Origin: Hemileia vastatrix
Taxonomy: Eukaryota; Basidiomycota; Pucciniomycetes; Pucciniales; Zaghouaniaceae
Assembly (NCBI GenBank): GCA_030280995.1
Contig: JASXTE010000005.1
Coordinates: 35,618,501-35,682,500 of the forward strand
DNA length: 64,000 bases
Direction of reading: 5' to 3'
Shown here: one piece after another, positions 22,134 to 31,883 of the stretch
Layout: each line of letters begins with the position of its first letter
Position numbering within the stretch: position 1 is the stretch's first letter
Position numbers and translations under genes: made by a program
The notes under the pieces: generated by a model
What the model saw: the letters and a program-made list of their open reading frames with translations, nothing else
Told to the model about the DNA's origin: nothing
Databases searched by the model: none

Positions 22134-22592
22134 CTATGGTTTTTTCTTTTTATACTTTTTTAGTAGAGTGGTAAGATTAGATATCTCCTTCCCAGGTATC
22201 CAAGAATCATATTCAGATGATTTATTTTTGAATCTCAATAAGTATTCTGTACCTTTTTCAGAAGTGACTATTCTGTCATTTAGAATTTTTTCAATTTCTG
22301 CTGTTTCAGTGATTTCATTTGGGGTTTTCTTTGGTCTACCCCTCCTTTTTGGGAATAAATCACTATTGGATGTGTAAGTTTTCAAAAGAGATATTGGAAA
22401 AACAGGATGTTTTCTGTCATATGGGGAATGCAGAATAACTTCAACTGCATTATCTCCAATCATTCTTCTGACAACAAATGGACCAACAAATGGATCTTTC
22501 AATTTGTTATTACCTTGTAAGTTGAAGTGGACTGTAGAAATCAACACTTCATCACCCTTTTTAAAAGTGTATTCTTTATGGGATTTGTCCCA
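22134..22592 (-). CDS. Chromodomain tail of chromovirus 2 integrase
   Basis: Continues the pol frame after a single TGA at 22593-22595. It holds the integrase C-terminal SH3-like region (DPFVGPFVVRRMIGDNAVEV) and then a chromodomain: EIEKILNDRI, TEYLLRFKNKSSEYDSWIPG. The chromodomain of these elements reads histone marks and directs integration towards heterochromatin, which fits its landing site in another transposon. The tail is lysine-rich. Confidence 0.8.
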   Translation of the reverse strand, partial: WDKSHKEYTFKKGDEVLISTVHFNLQGNNKLKDPFVGPFVVRRMIGDNAVEVILHSPYDRKHPVFPISLLKTYTSNSDLFPKRRGRPKKTPNEITETAEIEKILNDRIVTSEKGTEYLLRFKNKSSEYDSWIPGKEISNLTTLLKKYKKKKP

Positions 22593-25500
22593 TCATTTCT
22601 TCTCATATTCAAATGATTTTTCAATACATTTTTGAGCATGATTTCTACATAGTTGTTGCATTTGAAGAAAAGATTTTACACCAGGATGTATATCCAATTT
22701 AGGTATTTTGTTATTGAGAATTTGGGCAGGATTATTAGGAACATATCCAAGCCAGAGCACAAAAGGCTTTCTTTGAGTAACAGAATGAAAAGTGCTATTA
22801 TAAGCAAATTCTAACCCAGGAAGTAAGGTAACCCAATCATGAGTGAATCTGTCATTATCTTTATACTCTAGGCCAATGGCACAATATCTTCTTATCATGT
22901 CCTCTAAAGTCTGAATCATTTTTTCAGCTAAACCATCAGTCTGAGGGTGATGGGCAGTAGAAAGTTTCAGATCACAACCACAAACATCCATCAGAGACAT
23001 CCAAAATTCAGAAGTAAATTTAGGGTCTCTGTCAGAGATTATGGCTTTAGGAAAACCAGCAGTATTAAACATATGAGACCACCATAAGAAAGCTAATTCT
23101 TTAGTGGAAACATCCTTGTGGGTAGGGATAAATTTACACATTTTTGTGAATCTGTCCACAATAACCCAACAAGAGTTATAACTGTCTTTACCAGCAATAG
23201 GTAATCCTGTTACAAAATCCATGTTTATTATTTGCCATGGAGCATCAGAAGGTTCAATATGTTGCATTAATCCTGCTCTTTTACCAGTTAATCTTTTTGA
23301 TTTTTGGCAAGAATCACAAGATTCAACATATAATTTTGTGTCTTCAGACATATTAGCCCACCAAGAAGTGTTCTTAATTCTGATCATTGTTTTGTCAAGA
23401 TCAAAATGTCCAGCTAATATGTCATCATGACAAATTTTCAAGATGATTTCTTTCATAGAAGGAGGAATAACAATAACATTACTCAACTTTCTTCTATAAT
23501 ATAGATATCCTTCATCAATTGAAAATTTACCTTTTTCCAAAGCTTTTTGGTACTTTGGTGGAAGGGTTTTAATTAATGCTTGTATTGAAGCATTCTTTGG
23601 ATCATTTAATATGGTGCATAACTTTTTCAAGTCAGTGTCCTTATCATATGATTCCAGAATAAGCTGTAATAGCTCTTCCTCCATATCAACCACATATATC
23701 CCATAGATATGAATAATTTTATCCTCAGGATCATAAGCAGGATTAGAGTCATCATTTGGTAAAGGTAACCTTGATAACATATCCACATTTGAGTGACCAA
23801 TACCAGCTCTGTGAATAATTGTCATTCTCCCTCTGTACTCTTGAACAGCCAGCTGCCATCTAAACATATGTCTATTAGGTGTTTTCAAGTTTAAAAGGGA
23901 TTTCACTGCACTGCAGTCAGTGACAAGTTCAAATTTCTGGTCATCTAGGTAATAATGAAGCTTTTCTAGAGCCCATACTACAGCTAAACACTCTAATTGA
24001 GTAGCACCGTATTTCAATTCACTATTTCTCAAAGTTCTTGAAATATAACAAATTACTACTTCTGAAACTTTATCATTTATCACTTGTTTTTGATGGAGGG
24101 CAGCACCAAGACCAATGAAACTGGAATCAGTGTACAAAACAAATGGTTGATCAAAGTCAGGTAAAGCAAGAATTGGTGCTGACATCAAACAGTGTTTCAT
24201 AGTGTCAAAGGCTCTTTGTCTTTCACTATTCCAGACAAAAGCAACATCCTTTCTAGTTAATTGGGTAAGGGGTAAAGCTATGACTTGGTAATTTTTAATA
24301 TACTGTCTATAGTATCCACACATTCCCAAAAAACTTTGGAGCTCTCTCACTGTTGTAGGAGCTTTCACCTGTTGTATGGCTGCCACTTTGTTCTGGTCAA
24401 CACATATCTGTAAGCCTGAAACAACATGACCAAGAACTTTTAAAGAATGGAAACCAAATTTACATTTCTTCAAAGCAAGCATCATATTTATTTCATCCAT
24501 TTTCTGGAGTACTTTACACAGGTGTTTAAGATGGTCCTCAAATGTTTTTGAGAATATAATGATATCATCAATATAAACCATCAGCCATCCTTCAATTATC
24601 TCTTGATGGAATGTGTTATCCATTACTTTTTGGAAAACTGAAGGGGCATTTTTAGGGCCAAATGGCATCCTAATATACTTATAAATACCCATATGAGTGG
24701 CAATCATCAGAAAGTTCTGAGAATGTTTCTCAACAGGTACCTGGTGATATCCCTTATTACCATCCAAACAGCTGATATATTTAGCACCCTGTAAAGTAGC
24801 ATGTATAGAGCTGATTCTAGGTAAAGGATAGATATCATCAACAGTATAAGTGTTTAGTGCTCTATAATCACCACATAACCTGGCTTTATCTTTCTCATAA
24901 GAAATTATGACAGGTGAGATATCACAATATTTAGGTGTTTCAACTACCTTTTCAATAATATTCATTTTTAAAAGGGTAGAGATATTATCTTCAATATCTT
25001 TTCTCTTTGTGGGAGAAGCAGGATAAGGCTTCTTCTTTAAACTAGGTGGTATATCAGTTAATGGGCAAGATAATGAAAGTTTCATTTCCTCTTTAACTAA
25101 TCCCAGTTCATGTGACCCATGAGCAAAGGCCATAGGAAAAGATTTTATCAAGTTAATGATGGAATCTTTATCCTCACCAGAAAGTTGTTCTCCAAAAGAA
25201 GCATTGTCAATTTCAGACATAAGGGCATGCATTTCCTTTGTAGATCTTCCTTTATATTGAACCACAGAATTACATGTGTTCCATTCTGGTTTTAATAATT
25301 TTTTAGGGGAGGAAATTTTAAATTTTCTCTTCCCATTCATTCCCATTGTGAAACATTGGTTTGAAGGATCCAAATTTATGCCATACTTGGTTAAAATATC
25401 ATTCCCTACAATAAACCAATTGCTCAAGTTATCATTTTTCATGACAACAAAATCACAAATAGCTCTTACAAAACCATGGTTATATTTAAAAAACACTGTG

Positions 25501-26516
25501 GCTTTGTATTTACCAATGGGGGACAAAACAGAGCCATACCCTCTCCAATTTTCAGAAATGATAGGCATCAGTTTAGATTTATAGTCTTGATCTACTGAAG
25601 CAAGTGCTCTTTCAGATACTACACTTCCTCCAGCTCCAGAATCCAGAACAACTTCCATGCTTGTTCCATTGATCAAGACTGGTGCCTTAAGAGGGGCAAT
25701 AACAATTGAGTTATCCTCAATGTTCTTTATGATCTCAGCATCCTCAACTGTAGATAAATCATTATTATCAATGTCAATAGTATTTAAATAATGAATATCT
25801 TCTTCCAGCATCAAGATTTCTTGTTGAGATTCATATGAAATATTGCTGGCACAATCACTTGATGTATCATCCAGTGCCACTGTGTCATCAGCATGCTCCT
25901 CTGTTTGTTCTACAAGATTTATCTTCCTGTCACAAACATGGCCTTTCTGCCAAGGCTTGTTGCACTTGAAGCAAGTGTTTGTTGCATACTTCTTTGGTGC
26001 AACAGGGGCAGAAGGTTTACCAACCTTTTCCAGAGGTTTCTGTTGGTAAGTGGAGGGTTTCTCAAAAGGGGTCCTAGGAATGAATCTTCTTGCATCATAC
26101 TTATTGTTTAGAAGTATCTCATTGCAAGTATTAATGAAAGAAGAGGGTTCTTTGGAGAACTCAGTCCTAGCCAATATCAAGTCTCTCAGAGACATTGGTA
26201 ATTTATAGAGGATCCTGTCCTTCCATAAATCAAACTCCATATTTGGGTCCATTTCCCTTAAGATTTTTACAAGTTTCATTAAAAACTCAATAGGTTTATC
26301 AGTAGAAGAGCTATATCTAGTTTCCTCATACTGCCTTTGTTGAGACATTCTGAACTTGGAGCCACCAAATTGTGCTTTAATTAATTTCTTCCAATCCTCC
26401 CATGAGTAGTCATTCCCATCCAGGAGAACAGATTCATACCACATCAGGGCAACATTAGTGAACAAAGAAATTAATTTGGACACAATTTCCTCATCTGGGA
26501 GTTTGTAAGAATTTTT
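22593..26516 (-). CDS. Chromovirus 2 Pol: protease, RT, RNase H, integrase
   Basis: About 1300 residues in one frame. In order: end of capsid, a CCHC zinc knuckle (CFKCNKPWQKGHVC), aspartic protease (VVLDSGAGGSVVS, with D-S-G), reverse transcriptase (RMPFGPKNAPSVFQKVMD, VYIDDIIIFS), RNase H (LYTDSSFIGLGAALHQK), an HHCC zinc-binding integrase N-terminus (GHFDLDKT ... CDSCQKSK), and the integrase core (NMDFVTGLP, IISDRDPKFTSEFW, HHPQTDGLAEKMIQ). All catalytic residues I know for these domains are present. Two TAA codons (26517-26519 and 26541-26543) separate it from gag in the same frame, so the family probably makes a single Gag-Pol polyprotein. Confidence 0.9.
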   Translation of the reverse strand, partial: KNSYKLPDEEIVSKLISLFTNVALMWYESVLLDGNDYSWEDWKKLIKAQFGGSKFRMSQQRQYEETRYSSSTDKPIEFLMKLVKILREMDPNMEFDLWKDRILYKLPMSLRDLILARTEFSKEPSSFINTCNEILLNNKYDARRFIPRTPFEKPSTYQQKPLEKVGKPSAPVAPKKYATNTCFKCNKPWQKGHVCDRKINLVEQTEEHADDTVALDDTSSDCASNISYESQQEILMLEEDIHYLNTIDIDNNDLSTVEDAEIIKNIEDNSIVIAPLKAPVLINGTSMEVVLDSGAGGSVVSERALASVDQDYKSKLMPIISENWRGYGSVLSPIGKYKATVFFKYNHGFVRAICDFVVMKNDNLSNWFIVGNDILTKYGINLDPSNQCFTMGMNGKRKFKISSPKKLLKPEWNTCNSVVQYKGRSTKEMHALMSEIDNASFGEQLSGEDKDSIINLIKSFPMAFAHGSHELGLVKEEMKLSLSCPLTDIPPSLKKKPYPASPTKRKDIEDNISTLLKMNIIEKVVETPKYCDISPVIISYEKDKARLCGDYRALNTYTVDDIYPLPRISSIHATLQGAKYISCLDGNKGYHQVPVEKHSQNFLMIATHMGIYKYIRMPFGPKNAPSVFQKVMDNTFHQEIIEGWLMVYIDDIIIFSKTFEDHLKHLCKVLQKMDEINMMLALKKCKFGFHSLKVLGHVVSGLQICVDQNKVAAIQQVKAPTTVRELQSFLGMCGYYRQYIKNYQVIALPLTQLTRKDVAFVWNSERQRAFDTMKHCLMSAPILALPDFDQPFVLYTDSSFIGLGAALHQKQVINDKVSEVVICYISRTLRNSELKYGATQLECLAVVWALEKLHYYLDDQKFELVTDCSAVKSLLNLKTPNRHMFRWQLAVQEYRGRMTIIHRAGIGHSNVDMLSRLPLPNDDSNPAYDPEDKIIHIYGIYVVDMEEELLQLILESYDKDTDLKKLCTILNDPKNASIQALIKTLPPKYQKALEKGKFSIDEGYLYYRRKLSNVIVIPPSMKEIILKICHDDILAGHFDLDKTMIRIKNTSWWANMSEDTKLYVESCDSCQKSKRLTGKRAGLMQHIEPSDAPWQIINMDFVTGLPIAGKDSYNSCWVIVDRFTKMCKFIPTHKDVSTKELAFLWWSHMFNTAGFPKAIISDRDPKFTSEFWMSLMDVCGCDLKLSTAHHPQTDGLAEKMIQTLEDMIRRYCAIGLEYKDNDRFTHDWVTLLPGLEFAYNSTFHSVTQRKPFVLWLGYVPNNPAQILNNKIPKLDIHPGVKSFLQMQQLCRNHAQKCIEKSFEYEKK

Positions 26517-26540
26517 TTAATTATCAATTCTGCAAATAAA

Positions 26541-28157
26541 TTATTGCCAATCAGAAGAAGAATCACCATCAAATGTTGGGTACTGGCCAAGTTTTGGCCA
26601 ATTCTTTTGATTTGAAGGAGTCTCCTTAGTACTAGCTTGTTTCTGAGTAAGAAGCAGCTGTAATTTCTTTAATTGTGCTGAAATCTCATTGTTTAATCCT
26701 TCTGTTGCAGATCCTGGTGCATCATCAGTTTTTGATGGAAACTCAGTGTTGTCAACAGGTATTTCTGGATCTATTTTTATTTTAGATGAACTAGCCACAG
26801 GTACTGGTTGAGAATCCTGCACTATATGTTCCTTCACAGAAATGTCAGAATATTTTTGGTCATTTAACAATGAGTGCAATTTCTCTTCAATGGTTGTTAG
26901 TCTTGTTTTCATTCTTGGAAGACTAGATAAACTTTCCATGATAGTTGCAAAAGATAATTGATTTTTATGTTGAAAAGATGACAAATGGTCACTCAATCTT
27001 TTCAGATTTATCTTATCTATCTCTACCTCCTGGAAACAGGCAGATACAGTATCTTTTAGTTTAGACAAATCATTTTTTATATTTTGCCATAAAGCAATTT
27101 TCTTTTCATGGGTTGCTTTGTAATGAGACAATTCATCAGAGACTCTCTGTGCTTCACTTTTTAATGCTTGATATCCTTGATCAGTTAACAAACTATTATA
27201 TCTCTGAGTCAATTGCATATTTTTCATTATATGATTTTTCTTGGCAATAATATCTCTCAAGTGCTCATCATTAATTCTTGCTACATCTGGAGTGTTTCTC
27301 AATAAGGAAACTGAGTAACTTTCCAGACTCTCATAGAACTCAGGGTCAAGAGTTTCATCAATCACAGCCATATCAGGATTAATCATTGAGGTAGCAATTA
27401 AAAGTAATGGATTAGATACATGAGATATCTGTCTACTATTCCCAGCCTCTATAGGTCTCAAGGTTTCATCCTGCCTTCCAGATTTACCTGAAGGAACAGA
27501 GTCAGCCACAAGAAAAGGCACTTGAGAATTAATAGAGGGATGTACCAGGGTTTGCTGGGTATCACCATATTGGGCTTCCTTCTTCTTTTGCCTCCTTGAT
27601 AAGGGTGGGGAGGAGTGGGGTTGGCCTGGGTGGGCCTTGATGGACCTACCTGAGGTAACTGATGCTGGTTTTGAGCCAAGTAGTCCCACTGAGTGTTGAG
27701 CCAGTCCCACTACCACTTGGACACTTCCACCTTCTCTTGGGATTGGTGAGCCAATTGTTGTTGATCCCTGGGAGGAAGAGGTTTCTTCTTCTCTTGGAGA
27801 AAAGTATCTGTTCTTCTCACTTTTTCTTCTAAGGCATCTACCCTTACCTTTAGTCTCAAGCTGTCTGTCCTTAACTCCTTTATGTGGGTAGACAGATTCT
27901 TTACCTGCTGAGACAACGGCATCTTTTTTATCCTGAAGCCTTTTGGAAGCTCTTCTGGTGGGTTTGTCATGGGCTTCTGATCCTGAGTATTGTCCACTAG
28001 GATTTCTACTTCTTCCATCTCTACATCCTGTTTGGGGCAAGGATTTATTAGTTTGAGAAATTCTTCTTGTTAAAGGAGAACTTACAGAAGTAGGCTCATC
28101 ATAACCAATTAAGTCTAGTTCTTCTTCACGTGCAGCAAAACCACTTTGGTCAGTCAT
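26541..28157 (-). CDS. Chromovirus 2 Gag
   Basis: A 538-residue frame starting MTDQSGFAAREEE. The N-terminal third is charged and probably disordered. The middle and C-terminal parts are helical and coiled-coil rich (ISAQLKKLQLLLTQKQAS), and the frame ends just before the capsid-like region that continues in the pol frame. Gag forms the particle around the RNA. The ATG at 28157 is preceded by a long leader. Between 28018 and 27458 a second frame is open as well and reads as a heptad coiled coil then a proline-rich segment, so part of this region may be coded in two frames or a pair of frameshifts has occurred. Confidence 0.75.
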   Translation of the reverse strand: MTDQSGFAAREEELDLIGYDEPTSVSSPLTRRISQTNKSLPQTGCRDGRSRNPSGQYSGSEAHDKPTRRASKRLQDKKDAVVSAGKESVYPHKGVKDRQLETKGKGRCLRRKSEKNRYFSPREEETSSSQGSTTIGSPIPREGGSVQVVVGLAQHSVGLLGSKPASVTSGRSIKAHPGQPHSSPPLSRRQKKKEAQYGDTQQTLVHPSINSQVPFLVADSVPSGKSGRQDETLRPIEAGNSRQISHVSNPLLLIATSMINPDMAVIDETLDPEFYESLESYSVSLLRNTPDVARINDEHLRDIIAKKNHIMKNMQLTQRYNSLLTDQGYQALKSEAQRVSDELSHYKATHEKKIALWQNIKNDLSKLKDTVSACFQEVEIDKINLKRLSDHLSSFQHKNQLSFATIMESLSSLPRMKTRLTTIEEKLHSLLNDQKYSDISVKEHIVQDSQPVPVASSSKIKIDPEIPVDNTEFPSKTDDAPGSATEGLNNEISAQLKKLQLLLTQKQASTKETPSNQKNWPKLGQYPTFDGDSSSDWQ

Positions 28158-28309
28158 TTTAAGATTCTACTGAAATGAAGGAAAGAGACAAAAATTAATT
28201 AGTCTTTATTTTTAATTTTTATTTAACAGAAATAAAATAAAAATAATAAAAAAATCTTTTTAGGATAAAAATCAACTTAAATAAAATTAATATAAAAAAA
28301 ATTTAAAAC

Positions 28310-28850
28310 CAGGATAATACAATCAACTGTAGAAATAAATTAGAATTTCTATTAATTTTTTATTTTCAGGATTTAAATCAACTAATTTATTACCAGGATT
28401 TATTTTCAACTGAAATAATCAAATATGAATCTTTATTAATTTAAAAAAAAATTATTTTAACTGATCACTTAACTACCAGGACTTAATGTCAACTGAAGTA
28501 ATTAAATATGAAGTTTTATTTTAAAATTTTATTACTGATCACTTAACTACCAGGACTTAATGTCAACTGAAGTAATTAAATATGAGTCTTATTAATTAAA
28601 AAGATTTATTGGATTACCAGGACTCAAAGTCAACTGAAGTAATTAAATGTGAATTATTTATTAATAAAAAATATTATTGTCAGGACAATTTGTCAACTGG
28701 AACAATTAAATTTTAAATTAATCAGGACAAATGTCAACTGAAAAATTATAATAGTTAATAAAAGATATTATTGTCAGGACAATTTGTCAACTGGAACAAT
28801 TAAAATTCAAATTAATCAGGACAATTGTCAACTGAAAAATGATAATGATT
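28310..28850 (-). repeat. Degenerate tandem repeats in the chromovirus leader
   Basis: Ten or so units, plus-strand core CAGGACNNNNTGTCAACTG followed by AAxxAATTAAAT and an AT-rich spacer; starts near 28312, 28372, 28400, 28480, 28549, 28617, 28681, 28722, 28772 and 28817. They lie in the untranslated leader between the primer-binding site and gag, where packaging or translation signals would be expected. Confidence 0.7.
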
Positions 28851-29112
28851 AATATTAAAATATAATTATTTTATTACTTCTGGGACTAAGAGCAGTTATT
28901 GCTCTATTATGGTCAACCAGGAAAAATAAAAATAAAAATATAATAATAAAACTAAATTTCAAATTACCAGACACCTCCCCCTGCAAAATGAGCAAAATAA
29001 TGCCACTTACAGAGTGCTGAGTAAAAGGAAATACGTAGCAAATGAAGAGTGAAGAGTAACCCACAAATAGTAATAACAATAATTACCACGATATATACGA
29101 TCTTTAGTCAGT

Positions 29113-29150
29113 ATATGAACTTAAGTTTTGGAGCGCAGTTCGATTCCCGT
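29113..29150 (+). other. tRNA-3'-end-like segment in the chromovirus leader
   Basis: The plus strand contains AGTTCGATTCC, close to the Pol III B box consensus, followed by CGTTCGCAGCA and, after a few A's, TTTT. No matching acceptor or T stem can be folded, so it is not a functional tRNA gene. It may be a captured tRNA fragment, about 150 bp from the 5' LTR. Confidence 0.3.
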
Positions 29151-29297
29151 TCGCAGCAAAAACTTTTATCACATGACGTATGACGTTCGTCGTTTTCTCG
29201 CCTCCACTCGTCCTTTACAGGTACTTGTACGCCGATGGTCCCCTCGATTACGCCTCAAGTAACGTTGCGCCCTCAATATTTTGGAAAGGATCCCAAT

Positions 29298-30110
29298 TGT
29301 CAAGGTTCACTTTTGGTCTAGAAGCTTTGGTACGGTGTTATATGAAGATTTTAAGGGTTACTTGGACTCTAAATAATTTAGTACGTATTTCTCAATCAAA
29401 GATGATGTTTTACTCAATGATAAGAGGTAGAATTAAAATATTTATATAAATTATAGATTAGAATTACGTCCTTGTAAATACTAAAGATATAAGATAAAAG
29501 AAATAAGTATTATATTGTAGTTGTAGTAATAAGTAAGTTGGTAAAAAGGATGATTAAAAGACAACAAAAAGAGAGACCTTTTAAAGGCAAAGGAGAGACA
29601 AAGCACGGCAATCAAATTCTAAAAACAGTAGTAGGAGAGAGAGAAAAGAACATTCCAGAAGGAGTATTTCAAATAATAAAGTTATTCTAAAAAGAAGGCG
29701 TCAAAAAGATGTATTTACAGAGTATGTCAGAAATACACCAATATATTTAATATTTACTGTAGAAGTCAATTCTAAATAAGAAATTTGAATTTTTTGTATG
29801 TATTTAATATTATTTGAATATTAAAATCTTATTTTTATCTTAATATCTATTTTTTAATATAAATTTTTATTTTTTTCCATCCTATCAAATGAGCACAGTG
29901 TTAGAGAAAAATATAAGGGACAAAATTATATTTTTAATTTTAATTATTTATTTAATTTTTTAATTTTAACATTCTGTAATTAGTTAATTTATTATAACTA
30001 ATTTTAATGTAACTAAATTATAATTAAATAATAATTAAAATGATAACGTGCGGCTTCATCCAGTAAATAATTAATTATTTCACTGGGTAAGTCTAGTAGC
30101 CTGGCTGACA
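29298..30110 (-). repeat. 5' LTR of chromovirus 2
   Basis: 813 bp, plus-strand ends TGTCAAGG and GGCTGACA. On the minus strand it is followed directly by ATTGGGATCC, where the primer-binding site must lie; I cannot name the tRNA. TTTAT at 30111-30115 repeats 21279-21283. Confidence 0.95.
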
Positions 30111-30188
30111 TTTATAGTAAAGAACTAAAATTAAAGCGATAGCATTCACAGTTGAGTGAAGTAGCTGCCTAGTAGAGAGGTGTTTCAT
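30111..30188 (-). pseudogene. Harb1 transposase N-terminal part
   Basis: A short frame from an ATG at 30188 (MKHLSTRQLLHS) that runs up to the chromovirus insertion and matches in style and spacing the start of the Harb2 relative (MPSSLSNRDKLHKAM). Removing the retrotransposon and one copy of TTTAT leaves the frame continuous with 21278, where the acidic region DSNLEDALAYMLLLSKKRF follows. Confidence 0.65.
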
Positions 30189-30544
30189 AGTTGTTGGTGG
30201 AAGGTTTATGTGATGTGGGTAGTTGGAATTCACCACCAAATGTGCAGTTGGGGTGTGTAGATAGAAAAAAACCTTAAGTGTTCATCACCAAAATTAAGTA
30301 GCATAGAGTGAGGAAAGACTTAAGAATGGAGTCAGTAATTATAAGTCATGTGACTTTCTTAAAAATCCATCATGGATGTGATGAGTTTGGGATAAGGAAT
30401 TAGAAAAGGGAAATTGGGGTATTAGAGGCAGGATAATGCATTATTGTGGATTCCTTATCTATTAGCCCCAGGGCTAGTGGATAAAAATTATCCAAAATTA
30501 TTAATGTCTTATCCCAGGAAAAAAATTTCTGATCCCTAATTGTG
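30189..30544. other. Harb1 right subterminal region
   Basis: Noncoding, upstream of the transposase start and therefore its likely promoter side. No clear motif. Confidence 0.4.
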
Positions 30545-30568
30545 GATCGGTCAACTTTGATACCCCCT
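30545..30568 (-). repeat. Harb1 right terminal inverted repeat
   Basis: Inverted copy of 13888-13911 with one mismatch, ending GATACCCCCT, then AAT. Confidence 0.85.
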
Positions 30569-30914
30569 AATATATATATAATATAAGCTATAATACATAG
30601 TGATACATATTGATATGAAAATAGTTGATATAAATGATCAAATTATATATCAAAATTCTTATGTTTATAATATTTTTTGATGTATAGATATGATATTTAA
30701 TAGATGATAATAATTTTTATCTCTATATATATATGATAATAGTTCATGTCATGAGTTCTTTTATGTATATAATATAATTTGTAAATTAATATGAGTAGAT
30801 ATAATATTGTATCATTTTGTATAACCTTGAATTTATTTTCTTGGGGGAAACCCACCATATATATGGGAAATGATGATGTGACCAATTCCCTGATTTTTGT
30901 ATCTTTCTTTTTAG

Positions 30915-30988
30915 TTATAATCATGGGTCCATCTTGCACTACAAGGGGTAGTAGACCCTGTGGACAGTCAGGTTTTCAAACTATAATT
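30915..30988 (+). pseudogene. Helitron gene, left fragment before the CACTA insertion
   Basis: A short exon after a TTTTAG acceptor: MGPSCTTRGSRPCGQSGFQ then TII, which runs straight into the CACTA terminal repeat. The frame continues in phase at 61478 on the other side of the 30.5-kb element, with ATT (Ile) being the duplicated target. This is the N-terminal end of a Helitron Rep/helicase-type protein judged by what follows at 61478-64000. The 5' end of the Helitron is not identified. Confidence 0.6.
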
Positions 30989-31028
30989 CACCACAGAAAA
31001 TTTGGGGGGGTATTGCTAGCAATACCCC
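30989..31028 (+). repeat. CACTA left terminal inverted repeat
   Basis: Starts CACCACAGAAAA, then a G7 run, then a perfect 22-bp palindrome (half-site GGGGTATTGCT followed by its exact reverse complement). The same occurs inverted at 61438-61477. Confidence 0.88.
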
Positions 31029-31883
31029 TCATTTAAAAATGTTGGGAAGTGGTTGGAAAGCTGTTGGAAGGCTGTTGGGAGTTCATTGTGAAACCAGATT
31101 TAAATTAATTGGACAAAGATTTGGTAATCAGTTAGACCTAGGTTCAACCAAACTCAATCACAGGTTTCTTGGAGCTTGGTGATTACTTTGATTTTGAGCT
31201 GAGCACAGATTGAGCAAAGCTTGAACATATCACTTAACATATCATAATATTCACTTTCCCATCTTGTGGAAAGCAAAATTTGATATTCGTTCTAAGAATA
31301 TCTACATATATTTTCTTGCCAAGTTGGTAACAGAAGGTTAAACTGTAGTATCTCAATTATTACACTAGACTACATAGATATTTGATAAAACATACAATTC
31401 AAATCAATTTTAATATTATTGAGATCACCATAAGTGTCTTTCCAAAGACTTACAAAAAGTATGTTAGTATCAAGACATCGTTCTAGGTAGTAGTTTCAAT
31501 TTGGATTTTGAACTGACATCTAAAGCATTTTACTATTAGACAGAAACATAAATAAGTGTATTAAGAGTGAAATTATTCTATTTTGTGATTATAATGTAAC
31601 AATAAAGCACATTTTTATTGAGAAAATTTTTCTTCCTCCACAAACCAAAATTTACTCTATAGGCTCAAGATTTATTTTTAAGCCATATTATTCATTTCAG
31701 TTATCATTGATTTACTTCCAATATTTATTAAAAAGATAATAATAATACATGTGAAAGAATTATGAGCTTAGCATAGCATATGCTAAAAAGTTATTTTGTC
31801 GTTTTATTCAAAACTGATTCTTCATTTTTTGCTTCAATTCATCTTTTAACAACCACTATCTTCAGATACTATTCTTACTTAAT
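31029..31883. other. CACTA left subterminal region and SNF2 promoter side
   Basis: No coding frame. A few short direct repeats of TGTTGGAAGGC type (31045-31080). Transposase-binding sites are expected here from what is known of CACTA elements. Confidence 0.4.

Larger units (their letters stand above)
21284..30110 (-). mobile_element. Ty3/gypsy chromovirus 2, nearly intact
   Basis: 8827 bp with two LTRs of exactly 813 bp each, flanked by the duplication TTTAT (21279-21283 and 30111-30115). One reading frame runs on the minus strand from 28157 to 22134 through gag, protease, RT, RNase H, integrase and a chromodomain, with only three in-frame stops. I count about 12 differences between the LTRs (about 98.5% identity), half of them transitions, so insertion was fairly recent. 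It lies inside the Harb1 transposase, and the transposase frame is continuous across the insertion point, so the host gene was coding or recently so. Confidence 0.92.
13888..30568. mobile_element. PIF/Harbinger transposon Harb1 with nested insert
   Basis: Ends are inverted repeats starting AGGGGGTATCAAAGTTGAC (24 bp, one mismatch between the two ends), flanked on both sides by AAT. Inside are a plus-strand Myb/SANT-like gene and a minus-strand DDE transposase, the two-gene layout of PIF/Harbinger elements. It also carries a TET/JBP-like dioxygenase and a C-rich/G-rich inverted minisatellite. A Ty3 chromovirus (21284-30110) sits inside the transposase; without it and its duplication the element would be 7849 bp. 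All three of its own genes carry stops or frameshifts, so this copy cannot move by itself. Confidence 0.85.

Noticed and set aside
29113..29150. Functional tRNA gene
   Set aside because: The B box is good but no T stem, acceptor stem or anticodon arm can be paired.
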